A stretch of DNA of 64,000 nt. It comes from Hysterangium stoloniferum (lineage: Eukaryota > Basidiomycota > Agaricomycetes > Hysterangiales > Hysterangiaceae). This document shows positions 24,732 to 37,830 of this stretch, one piece after another. The translations under genes were made by a program, and so were the position numbers. Positions within the stretch are counted from its first letter, which is position 1. Each line of letters starts with the position of its first letter. The notes beneath the pieces are model-generated. The model searched no databases. It saw only the letters and a list, made by a program, of their open reading frames with translations, and was not told the origin of the DNA. The stretch lies in contig WHVD01000006.1 in NCBI GenBank assembly GCA_015178975.1, forward strand, positions 1,240,001 through 1,304,000. Direction: 5' to 3'.

Positions 24732-27700
24732 CAGGACGTGACTGTTGGGATTCTAACTCCGCTGCTGTCAAAATCACGGCCTTCTATAACATAGTCAAGA
24801 ATTTTTCAACTGTACAAATGTGTATGAACGACGAACCTCGTTTTTCTTTTGTCGAAAAAAAAAGCGCTCACATCGTTAGGTTCAATCATTGTGTCAGAAA
24901 ATAATTAAGCCGAATCAAATTCAAAATCAATGTCTTGATTATCTTTACAGTGCATGTGTTCATGTAACTAACAACAGTATTTCAGTATTTCTTGCTGAGA
25001 ACAATATTATTATTATGAGTAGTAAAAAGCTTTTTTTAAATCAGGTTGTATATAAGACCCAAAGGGCTTTCATATAATCTATGGGCGGGAATTGACACTT
25101 TTTTAAATGATAGCTTGTTGTCGATTCTCTCCTGACAAAAGGTCAAAGCACTTGAGCTCATGGGCAACTTGAACAATTTAGAATTGCGCATAGGTACTGT
25201 TTGAATCTACCTTGTGTTACGTTTACTTATTTCCGAGGAACGGTAAGGTGTCGTATTCAAAGTTTGGAGTCAGACATGGTGCGATAATGTAATTCAGAGC
25301 AACTATGAGCTCAACCAAAGGTAAACATAGATTCTTCATGCTGAGCAATCACTCCGTATCTCCCTGCTTTGAATAAGGGACATCCATATGGACCTGTTCA
25401 CTTGTTAAGTACTTAAAGGCTAATATCAATAACCTCAGCTAATGGCCAGTGATATAAACGCACAACCTGTGAAACTGTCGTTCCTGGGAATCTAGTTATG
25501 TGTCATCACCGTCTCGGCCACCTTATCAGGGGAAAGGACTGTCAACTGGGACATATCACGTTTAGTTAATTAAGGAATACTACCTAGGGTATCAAAGGAA
25601 GAACGAGCATCACGGGGTAGACTTGTGGAAACGTCGGGCATGTCCGTCATAGAGGACACTGACATCGTTTCGTGGTCCACACGGGCGCCGGGCCGTTTGA
25701 GAAGCGGGCGGTTCCAGGAGCCTGCACATACTGCTGAATCATGAAGGGTGATTCTTATAACAGAACATGCACTGTGATGTTTTTCGTTAAAAAGTGCTTT
25801 ACTTCAACTTGCACTGGGTGTTGTCGAATCGCACAGGTATGTCAATGGGGGATAGACACCTACTGAAAAGTGCGCTCACACCTCAGGCTCACTAACGTTC
25901 AGCCAGGCAGAGAAGCTGTAGCCCCTCGCAAAGGGGCATAGCCCTCGCCAACGCCACCAACCGGTCAGGAACATCCGACGCCTACTGATGCTTCTATGTC
26001 AAAGGCATACTTCAACGCCTCATAACAAGGAACCTCATTTGCAAGGTAATCTAATGGAGAGAGGGGGGGGAAGTATCGCGTTTTTGTTGTAGCCATATTA
26101 AAATAGTTAAACGGAGGCCTTTTAATTATGTGAAACGGATTACCCTGCAGTACATGTTATAGTGCTATTATAATGCTTTCCATATCTATTAAGGAAGTGG
26201 GTGAAGCATCTTGAGTGAGGCTTTACAAGACCATTTATTTCTCCGAACTGACCCGTTTCAATGCGGGACAGATGTCTTAGGAACGAAGAGATGGGGAGAT
26301 TGACAGAATATGTAGAGAAAAAAGATAGAGTTGATAGCTTTGAGTGATCTCCCATGCTTGACAGTCCAGAGATGAAGCACAGATTTAAGCTGACAAAAAG
26401 AACAGGACAACATGTTTAGGAACTTTGATGATCATCGACAAAAGTGAGGTCCGACGCAATTATGGCTAGACAGACATCCGCCGTAGCCAGTCAGGGATAT
26501 TTTAACATGTAGAGTGAATTTGTATTAAATACATTACATGTGCATTGCCTCTTCCGAGGAAAAATGACCATAAGTTTATAGCCATGGCAGGCGACTTACG
26601 TGTGCACTAGAAACGGAGACTGAAAGTTTAAGCATCCACTGGCTACTTACAATCGACATAGCTAAAGGCTCAGGTCTAGGTCTAAAGGCGTTATATGACA
26701 CCGACTCCCTTGCAGGATTACTGAACGCCGTAGTGCCTCCAGGCAGTACATACATATCTGGCCTGAAGTAGACATACTGAGAGAACATGAACTATCAGGT
26801 GGCACTTCCACCCCTCGTACACGGCCACCGTCACGAAATGCCGTTTGTGGCAGTCGTCGCATGTATGAGTTATCGAACCTTTGCGGGGTATCCCTGAGCA
26901 CAGCCAATTAGCGTCACGACACGAGGTACGTCCGTAGTTGCATTGGCACCTAACTACACCTCCTAAAGCCATCTATGGCGTCAACTCCATTCAAATTGAA
27001 GCGGACCGATACCCGTAAATCGATCTGCTGAATCTCAGATCAACGCCGCTTAGATTCGAAAACTCAACCTCCGACGTATATCGAGGTTCCCCACACCTTT
27101 GTCGCCTGAGCCTGTCAAGTAACGTTCATGGGACAAGATTCTTGGCGAAGATAGTGCCCCGCTTGAAAGACTTCTCGTTTCCTTTTGAGTCGGAGGATTT
27201 TAGACTTGTGGTGATGTTTGGAAATCATGCTTGACGAATTACAGCTCACGACGCTTATAACCGAACGGAATCCTCCTTTTCTCGGTAAGAAATTAAAATT
27301 GAAAATGAACTTGTCATGCCGTTGTCATTTTAGTTGTTGATATACCAGCCCAAGTTTCCATTGAGCGTGTCCTTGTATGTGGTTCATGACATTCGGCGGC
27401 CATCGTTTCTCACTCAATAAGCTTCATAGAAATAAGATATGTATTTTTATTCTTCTATTTATATTTGATTTACCACAAAGCAGTATCTACCAAGAAAGCT
27501 TAAGAGGTTAACTCAAATGGTGTATCATCAGTGATGCAGAAGCCATCCGAGATTGTCGGTTAATTATGTCGGCATACATAATGAATAGCAGAGCCAACAA
27601 GCTCTCAATTTCTCAATTGGGAACGAGCAGCCACGACATGAGGAGCAACATTGGTAAAAATACACCCTGGCCCTCCGATAATTCAACATCGTAACCCCCT

Positions 27701-30700
27701 ATAGCACAGGGCAGCGTGCCGATGCCATGGCAATCTTGGATGTTGCGGTCCAGACGGATGTTTAACTATATTCTTATCCCATACGTCACTTTACGGCTGT
27801 CGCGTACATTGTCAACCAATTATAATCGGGAGATCATGACAAATGCGGCAGGGCTTCGATCGTTCGTTTGGAGAGCCTATTAGCTGTAGATGATCCCGCT
27901 TACCTGAATAACTACTTATTCCCCAACCTAGAAGAAGCATGTGGGGAGCTTATATTCACGTGGTTATTGACGAAATGGAAGAAGTTGACTTCTTACCATT
28001 AAACTCGACGGCTAGAAGTAGCCAATAATACTCGGTCTTCCTGGCTGGGCTTGGCAAAGGGAGGGAGGAAGAGGTATTCACATACAGATGAGCTACAACT
28101 GGGGAGATGAAACATTTTGTCGTGCAAGAAGGTCGAGATATGCGTTATCTCTTCCATGTGCGAGCATCCGTTACGGCTATGGATGCCACTCCCTTACCCA
28201 CGGGTAATCGAGAAATGCTATAGGCCCGTGATAACGAGTGTGATACTACATCGTCTACTATCCATGGCTGGAAGCCTGGTCTATCAGGGACGAATACGAA
28301 TTTAGAAAGACCAGCTATTTTTAGAAGGCTATTCTCACGGTAGGAGTCGATGCCTTGCGCTAGCTATGCTTATTTCGACGAACTCTGTCTCCCCAACTAA
28401 TACCACTGCCTGATGATATTCCGACAAGATGTTTCAAGTGGGACAAGTGTGAACCTAGGATCTGATTATCACTGGAATAATTAAAAAAGATGAGTGATGC
28501 AATTATCATTCATGATTTCGATGGGCGGGACGTAGTAGTTGCGAACCTCAGGTGGACTATTTTGGCATTTAGACTTTGAGTAGTCTAATTAAAGCAGGAG
28601 ACGAATTTGAATCAACGAACAAAACTGCGATCTGCATATCCCGAAGATTAATTGTGAATGATTTATTAAATGCGCCCACCGATACATAGTCTCGGTCTGG
28701 ATTACAATCAATATCGATCACAACTCATCAAGTCGTGCAGTGGAGCTTACCGGAAGCCACCCAGAGGCAGCCATGTACATGTGCAACAGCGCTGAAAAAT
28801 AACAGCCCGTTATCAGTCCTGGGAAAAACATTTGAAAGGGGATAGCAATGTGGGGTAAAAGGAGGGGTAAAGTGAACGCTTGGCAAACAATGGAGGCATG
28901 TGGGAACCACAGCCAACTTCTATCAGCGAGGCTCATGTGGAAGCATCAACCGGAAACCGGTCTCTACAACCGGGCCCTGAATCAAGCGTGCTCCATTTAT
29001 GCGTGACAAAGCTCACCCCCTCGGGAAAGCCCGGGGCCGCCAGCACTGCAGATGGATAAACAGTTATCGGACAAGTCATATGTGTTGTATTTTGTACAAT
29101 CAGCTTATCTGAATCTCCTTGCAGATTCACTGTGTACGCCTGCGCACAAGTTGTCATCCTCACATCTTCATAAGCACAAGGCCTTTTTGCAACTTATCAG
29201 CTCACAGTCCGTTTTTCGGACATTTCTGTCATGCGTTTGTAGTGCCTGCGTTCCGAGACAGTTGCACAACCAGAGGTTGGATGCGTCAGTGAATTTTAAT
29301 CCTGACGAGATAAGTACCCAAAGTGAAATCGCACTGCATAGAAAAAGGCCACTTGGGGGTGGATTCCTTTCTAACTAGGGCCTGCAAGGTTTATGGAGAT
29401 GCTATTTCAGCCCACATCACGCGAGCTACAAGCTGTGGGGACGTGCACGTAGCGTCAATCATCATTTCATATTCCTCCGGGGATATAGGCATAGGCGTTG
29501 AGGTGCATTCGTGTGCGTCAACAATTTCATCTGACTTGTGTCCCTGCACGGTGCACATTCTTCATAAAGAAAGATGGCTGTTGTTGCCGTGGAACGTGCG
29601 AGGGAGTAGGCACCTCCCATCTTACAAACTACCCGAGAAGCGCGGACGTTGCGTAGAGTCAACTCCGGATTTCCCAGGAAGCATAAAGTTGGGCAAGAAT
29701 AGACTCTGATATGTCGGGGGGTGGTGGTGGTGTTATTCAGATAGGCTATTTTGGCATAATGACATACGTGCGAGCTCGCGCAGGCCCCGGAACGGAGACG
29801 AAACGGCAGGGGAGCTGAGCTGAGCGGCTGTGTCAGCCATTTCTGCGATGTTTACATTAGTACATATATGCTGCAAGCAGTGTTGGTGGCTAGGCATACA
29901 ACCTAAATCATCAATGCTGCTCGATACGCGCGTGGCGTCTTGATGGGAAAGAGCACTACTTAAGCGGCGCATGCTGTGCATGCGGGTTAGACAACAGTGG
30001 CGGAGGTTAACTGATCCTGATCCTGATGATGCTTATCCAGACCGACTTGGTGCTCATTGGTCGATAATTCGTTATGTACATCTGCTTCTTGAAAATAGTG
30101 CCTCAGCCTGAGCTCGAGTGATAAAAGGCACCTCACTGCCAGTGTGTTGCCTTTGTACGTGTGTCATTCTGGTGTTGTGATAAAATATCGTTCCTAGGCC
30201 TTAGATGCGGTCTATTTATACTTGAAATTCTGATTAGACCAAGGCGTCGCAGCGATCTCCCTCGAAGCCCAAAGTGCAATAAAATAACACTAAGAGACGT
30301 TATTTTCAGACTTTCGAGTTGTCACTCGAGCTCGCATTAGATTGTTAGTGCGAATATCGCTGTGCAATTATACAATAGCGCTGCAATCAATAACGGAGTG
30401 TCAATCATTTCAAACATCATCTGCATCAACAGTTAAACCCGGAGAGCTACGAGGTACCATATCACTCTACCCCCACGGGGGCGGGCGTGCACCACGGGGA
30501 GAACGTCAGGAGGCTTCGGCATGTAAAGCACACGTTTAGGCCTTACATTTCATTAATTTGAAGTCGCTGAATCATCATAGCAGTTGACTAACCCCTAGCT
30601 GTCTGTGTCCGCATAATCAAGTGGGATATCGCCCATCTCCATCACCATCTTTGTCACCTCCCATTAAATACCTGGTTATTCTACAAGTTGATGGAAAAGA

Positions 30701-33700
30701 ACTCCGAGGAGAAAGCAAGCTTTGATTATACATAACAGACACAGTGACGGTTTAGGCTGAGCCACCTGATGGTCTGATCACACATCAGAGGCAGTGGCTG
30801 ATGCTGCACACTTAAGTTACAGTTGAGGTGACAAATACCGCAGCGGAGAAATGCAAACGCGCCGCCGGGTGGCAGGGCAGGTGCGTTGTGCGCCTGATTG
30901 GCCGGGAATACGTGCGCTCCGCATCTCGTCTCAGGTCAGCAGGGGGCACCCGGGGGGGTGCGGATGGGCGGTAGGATGTACGGCTGCCGCGTGCGCGGGA
31001 TGAGCATTTGCCAGCTTCTTTACGGCGTCAGGGTCTGGGGAATCTGGGGTAAAGCAGGGAGAAGCACGTCCGCCCCTGTGGGGTAGAACGTAGGCGCAAC
31101 TTGGCAGCTAGGGGGACTTACGGCCTGCTTCGAACTATGATGGAGTCGCCTCAGCGTCTGGATAAGCCCAAAGGACCACTCGGTCCTGATTCGTTGGCAC
31201 GGAGGGAAGGGCCACCTGAGCTGCTTATGATGGGGCTCTTGAGGTGAGTCATTTATCCAGCTAAGATTGATGAAGCAGCGGTGATGGGCAAGTGAGTATC
31301 AATGGTAGGCTAAGTACTTGTTAAAGTGTGATGCTTGGCATTAACTCCCTTCTGCATGCATGCCACTTGGCCTGGGCCCAACAAGGAAAGTTGTGCAACT
31401 TGTATTCACTTTTTAACTTCTGATTAGGGAGTAGGGGTGCGGGGTTTGGAAGGTATGGGCTGACGACATGCAGTGAGGTGTCAGCAGGTGTGGTGGTGTG
31501 CTTGGACTTGCGATTGTCGGCGTACAGAGCAAATCCGGAACTTCATAAAGTGCGATTGGGACCAGAAACATGGCTGGTGTATTATTGAAGGACTGTATAT
31601 ACATTTTGTGGTAAACACAGGGGTTACTTGTACTCAAGCTATCGCACAAAGCTGAACCAGGAGACATGTATCAGGGATCAGGTTTATCCACGGGCTTAAA
31701 GCTGGCTGTAGATGAAGTATACTTGAAATCAGCTCTGGCAAAACATTTATTCTGGGCATGACTGGACTAAAACCATACCCTTTTAAAAGGAAATAAGCTA
31801 TAACGACACCGGTGCCAGACGTGCACTTTACAATACTGCGACAGCAAGGCCCTTCCGATGACTACAGCCCAGACTATGACCAGACCACAAGACCGTGCTG
31901 GTTTCATGTTTCATGCGTACACTGCCCTATAGCTACACATAGCCCTGATAAGACTTACAACAATTAAGCCCCACCAGAAGATAACCATAAAATTAGACAG
32001 TGCCACAATGCGTGCACCGCATTTTAACAGATTCCTGAGGATCTGATAAGTGAATGTGCTTTAGTAAGTGCCGTATGAGGCCTTGCGGCTCCTCGAGTCA
32101 TGCTCAATTAGACAGGCTAGAACCCAACCCGCGTGACGTCCGAGAGTCCCGATTTCGGTCGAGATGGTCGTTATCTGCAGATCATGTGATAATCTAGATA
32201 TCCCGAGCCATTGTTTTATCCGTGACCCATTCCTTCTTGTTCTTGAAAGTTGCCTTGTTCTCGGATCTACGCACACGCGGGATTTTATGCCACTTCCCTG
32301 TTGTTTTTCTGACCTGGCTCGGGCATCACGTATAAGCGAGAACGGTGAACAAAAACAATTGCTTTTTTTTCTCTCCGCGTGCTGCAATCTACGCATCCCT
32401 TGTCCTTTGATTAACCAAGATCGATCGTCGGACCACTCAAGTACTATCTCCTATGTTTCTTCCCAAGTCAAGCGACATTAATCAAAATCGAGCGTAAGCA
32501 GTAAGCCAGTACAACAACGTTTAAACGTTGCGTTACGCCCCTAATCCGCCCTGAAATTATACTTACGCCTCGCTGTTCAGCTGGCCTATTGGGTTGCCCG
32601 ATTCACGACTGGAGTTAAGTGCCAGGTTTTGGTGGCCTTGTAAGTACTAGTGCTGCTGTGGCGAGAATCTAACATTCAACCGCCCTAGATCTGGATTGAA
32701 GCCTTACTCAGTTGCGGTGGCAATAGTATCACTTGTCTTCCCATTCGAGTCCTCCGGGGCCAAAGCCCTGTATTTAATTCGACTTTCAACGACCACATTA
32801 AAGCAAGTGAAATTAACGTTTCCATTGCATTCCAAGTTTAAAAAAAAATGATGTGATGAGTATTCGTGCGCTGCTAGTACTTAGCTAATTGCATATAACG
32901 CAGAATGCACTCCAAGATAGCCAAGCATATATAGACTCTAACATCGTCATCATGTTCACGAGGAGTGGCCCAAGCATTAAACATTGATTATACGCGTCCC
33001 AGGTGTACCTTTCAGCAAATAGGTGCCTCGGGAGCTTTGTTATTAGGGGGGCACAAACCTGTTCCCAATTCACACACATACACAAGGCTTGTACCTGTTT
33101 CTAATCACTGCCAGTGTTCAGAATACTAGTGTGCACGCCCCGTCGTGATTCATATCACCCACTTCCCCTATGAACTTAATATCGACGTGAGTGAAACGTG
33201 TTTGGCTCTAAATCAATCGGCAAGTGCTTGTGGACTACCCTTCACAACGATACTGTAATGCACGTTGAAGGTTCTATGAAGTAGTTGCGAGAGTTTAAAT
33301 AAGTCTAATTGACTCGCATGGGTATTCACTGATCGTGAGTTAAGTTTCTTAACTCTACTCTGATGGTCACATTGACCAGAATGAAAGGGACAATGGGATC
33401 ATAGTTCCTTATTTACTGCGCCAAGAGCAATGTCGGTACGCCCACGCAGCGAGGAGTGCGGCAGCTCTCTATATAGGCATCGCCATGACACGAACATGGA
33501 CTGGTTCCGCTCTTCAACCATAAAGCATTAAATTCCGACTTGTGTGCCTTCATCATCATGTATATATATATTTCTCAGGTGTGAGGGCCCGCGCATTGCG
33601 CTGCTCGGAAATTAGCTGAAATTACAGCAGATGGGTGGGCATCATGATGTGGATAGGCGCAAGGTTGGTGCTGGGTGCCCCCGATTTTAATGGACGTGTT

Positions 33701-35621
33701 CGGTCGGATGCACCGTGACACGATCAATTGGAAAACTGCTCCCGTGTCCTCCTTACCCCACGTCTTTTCATTTCTCCGCCGTATATGGCACCCCTGGCCC
33801 TCGGAAGATAATTAAACATCGACTCCGAGGAACGCGTGTCGACTTCTTGCACGTCGGTACGCGGTGCTTGTAATTACGTATACTCTGCAACAGTCACTCG
33901 CTCTAGTCGATGTGAGTGTGTGTGCGCACTTCACAGCAGCACGTAAGCACCTGCCACATGATCGCTGCACACGATTGATTCAGAAGGGTGATATTAACAT
34001 TATAAGTGGAGGAGGTGTGCTAATGCACGAGGAACTTGCCAATAAAAGAAAGTATCGAAGGTTACATCTAAACAACTTGTACGGAGGTGCAGCGAATCAC
34101 CTAAATTATGCGCAGTCGGCGTCGACCAGATTCTGTGATCCGGAGGGGTGGCATAACTATGACAAGTGGAGAAGGTGCTCAGGTGTTATTCCTAATAAAA
34201 ACGACAAAGGCTAAACCTAGAAAAAAAACGCAGACCTTCCATGGCGTGTGCAGCGAATCACCGACATCATCCTCCGTCTGCATATCTATACACGCGCACG
34301 GAAAAAAACAGCTTTGCCCTAGATACCATAGATAAGGGAAGAAGAATAGCACAAAACCAGCCCTCGTGTCGCGATATCCCCCCTCTGTGGATCAATGCAT
34401 CTAATCAGGATCGCCCGCTGCCGCGGCTTCTCCACCTCCACTTCCATTCCAAGAGTCCAAACAGGCACGCAGGTTCGACCCCTTCCGATACGCGACTTAT
34501 GGCTTACGTCGCAGTGCAAGCACCAGCTGCAGACACCCCACTATGGGGGCTATTGGCATGTGCACACGAGGCTACGTAAACAGCGTAATGGTGTGCACGT
34601 ACGGCAAGATGAAGGTCGGATGCTCGGTCCAAGCTGACATTTTCGTAAGTTGGTGATGTACCGTAATAATAATAATATGCGCTTACGGATACTTATACGA
34701 TACGGTGGACGGTGGATCTATCTCCGTCTGGTTCGTTGATGCAGAGGATAAATGCTGGATATATGCGCTGTTGGCCGTGGTTCTTGGTGATTAATGATTA
34801 ATGACAATGCGGCATATCCGTGGTGGTCGTAAATACCTCATATCCTACTTAGTCTGCAGTAAACACGGCGCCGAACGGATATACTCGATGCAGCACCGAG
34901 GGTTTATCCGTTTCACCGCATTCCAAAAGCTTAGTATAGCCCAGTCCACGCTGGCACAAAATCACATAAAAAAATCCAATGAAAATTTCCAAGTCCTATT
35001 AATTATATTACGTAGAAGACAGTAGAAGAGTAAAGCGTAAAAGTAACCTATAAACCATAAAAAAAATAGCTCAATCCATGCAATTAAACACAAAGAAAAA
35101 AACCCGCCCGAGTCCTGACTAAAAAAAAAAGACTGGACTTGAACATCCCATGTGGAGAAAGCCATTGTGAGACGGAAAGCATGCGGGGGAATCAAGGAGA
35201 CCGAACAAAAGGACAAATGCAATGTACTCCAAAGTAAACAAAGACAGAAAAAAAAAAAGGATGCAATTGATGGGGATGGGGTCGTCATGATCATGATGCA
35301 TAGATGGCTGTTTGACGCTGCTGCTGCTGAGTGATAATACAGTTGCCGTTGATTTGTTGGTTGGAATACACATAAAAGTACAATCCGTGAGACGTGAGAC
35401 GGAAAACCCGAGCGACCTGGTGTGTGTGTGTGTTGTGTTGGTGTGTTGGGGGAAGGGGGGGGTGGATAAAGGACAAGGGATGAGGTGGGGGGGTAATGTG
35501 ATCGATGTGAGAATGCGAGGGCGGTGGATAACAAGAAATGATAAGACAATCGCAATAGCATGGGGGAATAACACGAAACGCCGCGCCACCCGCACATCCC
35601 ACACGCCAAACCCCCCGCCTC
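24732..35621. other. Gene-poor stretch, ~10.9 kb
   Basis: I find no gene here that I can support. 24780-25080 is AT-rich. Open frames on both strands are short, overlap one another, and carry no recognisable motif; the longest is 128 codons at 29323-29709. Some diverged local duplication is visible: a block with GGCCCTCCGATAATTCAACATCG near 27675 resembles one near 33800, and GTGCAGCGAATCACC recurs at about 34087 and 34250 with related sequence before it. No transposase, reverse transcriptase or long terminal repeat was recognised. It may be heavily decayed repeat DNA. Confidence 0.55.
35400..35490. repeat. TG/G-rich low-complexity tract
   Basis: A (TG)n run followed by G-rich sequence (TGTGTGTGTGTTGTG, GGGGAAGGGGGGGG) just beyond the 3' end of the Ecl1-like gene. 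On that gene's strand it is a C/A-rich tract in the likely 3' UTR. Confidence 0.7.
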
Positions 35622-37620
35622 TCACTCCTCAAAATTAAACAGCCTCTTCCGCTCACCGCCTCCCTCCTTCCCGCCATCCCACCGCACCTCATACAAAAAC
35701 TTATCAAAGCGGTACTCCAGGCCCCTCTCCTCCGGCGGCCCAGGCATGCCATCGTACGCCATCCGCTTCATCCTCCTAGCCTGTGGCTGGTCCTCCTCCC
35801 GCATCCCCTGGCCGCCCAGCAACTCACAAATAACACGCTCCTCCTCCAGCCGCTGCATCATCTCCAGCGCCTTCCGCCGCGCTCGCAGCGCCGCCTGCTT
35901 CGCCTCATACGCCTCCCAGTACGGCGACGAGGAGTCCGGGTACGCATCGTGCTCCGCAGACACATCCGACGACGACGAGTTCGACCCGTCCGGCGTCAGC
36001 CCGAGCGCCTCGCGCTCGATCTCCTCCTCCTCCCGCAGCAACGCGCTCCAGCACAGGCTGCGCCCCTCCCGCGGCCCGAAGCGCCGCGCGTACGCCCGCA
36101 GGAGCGCGCCGTGCACGCGCGCGCTCTCCGTCATCCGCTTCTCGTCCTCGGGCCACATCGCGACGTGGTACTTGTTCGCGGCGCTCATCGCGCGGCGGGG
36201 GTTCGTGTCGACGATGGCGTGCGCGAGCGACGGCGTCGAGGCGGAATGCCCTGATCCAGACGGCGCGGTGGAGGGCTGCTGCGTCGTGGGCAGGGAGGAG
36301 GGCTGGATGCGGTCCTTAGGGCTCACGCTGACTGCTGCACGGAGCGAGTCCGCGTCGAGAAGGGGGTTGCGTCGGCGGGGGAGCCAGGCGTGGGTATGTG
36401 TCTGTGTGTAGTGTGGGTGGGAGTAGGACTGCGTGCGGGGGTGCATCGCGGGTCTGTGTCGCTGGTGGGCGGGCGCTTGGGGGGGTACCGACCCCGAGAC
36501 CCTGTCGCGCTCCCGTTCCTGCGGCAATGGCACCTTCGCATCCCCCGCGAACGAAACGTGCTTCTTCTTCTTTCCGCCGTCCGATGTCGTCGTGCTCGTG
36601 CTCGGCATGGGCTCGAATACACCCGACAGTGAGGAATCAATGCTGCTGGAGGACGCCGTGTAGGTATATGGCGTGTATGCAGGGGGTGCAAGGGCCGCCT
36701 TGCTGGGCGATCCCCACGACGGCATGCGGGACAACGGCGTGCGGCGCTTTGGAGCGCGGGTGGTGCTCTCATCGACGAGAGCCGATGCAGATGCGGGTGC
36801 GGATGCGTTGGATGTGGCGGCTTTTAGGGACGGTGTCGATGCGGCGGTCGACGTGCTGGACATGGAGCTTGAACGGAACATCGCCTGGGATGGCGCGTCG
36901 GCAAGGCTGTTTGGCGGGACGGGGGGAGTCGAAAGGGGCGGTGACGAATTGGATGAGGAGGAGGAACGTCGGGACTGCATACAACGCTCGAATGTCACCT
37001 GGACAAGTTCGAGCCGGGCGAGGTGGTTCATGGCAGCAGGTGCGCCTGTTCAATGGGTTCACTGTGAGATCTTGGGATTCGCTGAGTGGATCCATAGACT
37101 GCTTACCTGTAAAACCCCCTGATTCAGACTCGATATACGAGTTCTTCAAGTCTCTCGAGCGACACTCTTCGCTACAATACAACGGAGTCGGCTCCTGGCT
37201 GATGATGACACGCGTCTTCTTCGGTGTTGGTGCTGCTGCTACTGGCGCAGGTGCGGGTGCAGGTGCAGGTGTTGGGGATACAGGTGCAACTACACCTGCG
37301 GCGGGTGCTGTCACTTGGGCACTCTTCTTCTCAACTCTCGGCTTCAAGCCACCACCCAGCTTGACGCGCCCGGTACCGTGCACTAGCCCACCGCCAAGTC
37401 GCCTGGCGCGGTTATCGAGTGGCTTCTTTCGCACCTCTGGGGAGGAAGGCACTGGAGTCGGAGCAGGAGGGGGTGGTGGATTGTGGTCCGAGTCAGAGGA
37501 GGAAGCTATATCCTGTTCTTGACTGGGCAAAGGAGGTGGGTTGGGGACTGGAGAGACGGGGACGATATAGCGTTTAGGAAGGATGAGTCGGTCGCAGCCC
37601 GGACACCATGAAGGATCCAT
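35622..37620 (-). CDS. Ecl1/life-span-regulatory-factor-like zinc protein
   Basis: Two exons on the minus strand, 37620-37107 and 37045-35622, 61-bp intron, 645 residues. The start MDPSWCPGCDRLILPKRY and the later LYCSEECRSRDLKNSY give two Cys pairs (CPGC, YCSEEC). This matches the arrangement of the fungal Ecl1 family, small zinc proteins linked in fission yeast to stress resistance and chronological life span. An Ala/Pro repeat (APAPAPAP) lies between the pairs. The rest is Ser/Pro-rich and disordered, with GKKKKHVSFAGDAKVPLP and a conserved-looking acidic end (WEAYEAKQAALRARRKALEMMQRLEEE, LEYRFDKFLYEVRW). An in-frame ATG at 37671 exists, but upstream sequence resembles an intron end. The gene is strikingly GC-rich next to its flanks. 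Family assignment is by motif only. Confidence 0.75.
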
Positions 37621-37737
37621 GTCGAGGATGGATGATGTTGTGGATGGGAGAATGGTCTGACGAAAAAACAAAGGAAAACATGGGATTTTGGTTGAGGATA
37701 CTTATATCTCTGAGCATGTAGCGACAACGGCCCGTTT

Positions 37738-37830
37738 AATCAAAACATTATTATTTATTATTTATTATTTTATTATTTAATTATTTAACATAACTAAAAT
37801 ATTATTATTATTATATAATATCACAATTCG
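37738..37830. repeat. TTATTA-rich low-complexity tract
   Basis: About 90 bp made almost only of A and T in ATT/TTA steps, upstream of the Ecl1-like gene. It could be promoter poly(dA-dT) sequence or a decayed repeat tail. Confidence 0.85.

Noticed and set aside
29323-29709. 128-codon open frame, Cys/Ser-rich
   Set aside because: No motif, overlapped by other frames on both strands, and sits in the gene-poor stretch.
32560-32665. Possible 5S rRNA-like piece (GTTAAGTGCC, then AGTACTAGTGCTGC)
   Set aside because: Only two short blocks agree with the 5S consensus. The 5' half and closing stem are absent.
32688-32770. Possible tRNA (B-box-like ATTCGAGTCC)
   Set aside because: No matching A box, and the acceptor stem does not pair.
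35746-36411. 221-codon and other long plus-strand frames opposite the Ecl1-like gene
   Set aside because: They are antisense shadows of a GC-rich coding exon; the minus strand carries the Cys motif and a clean splice.
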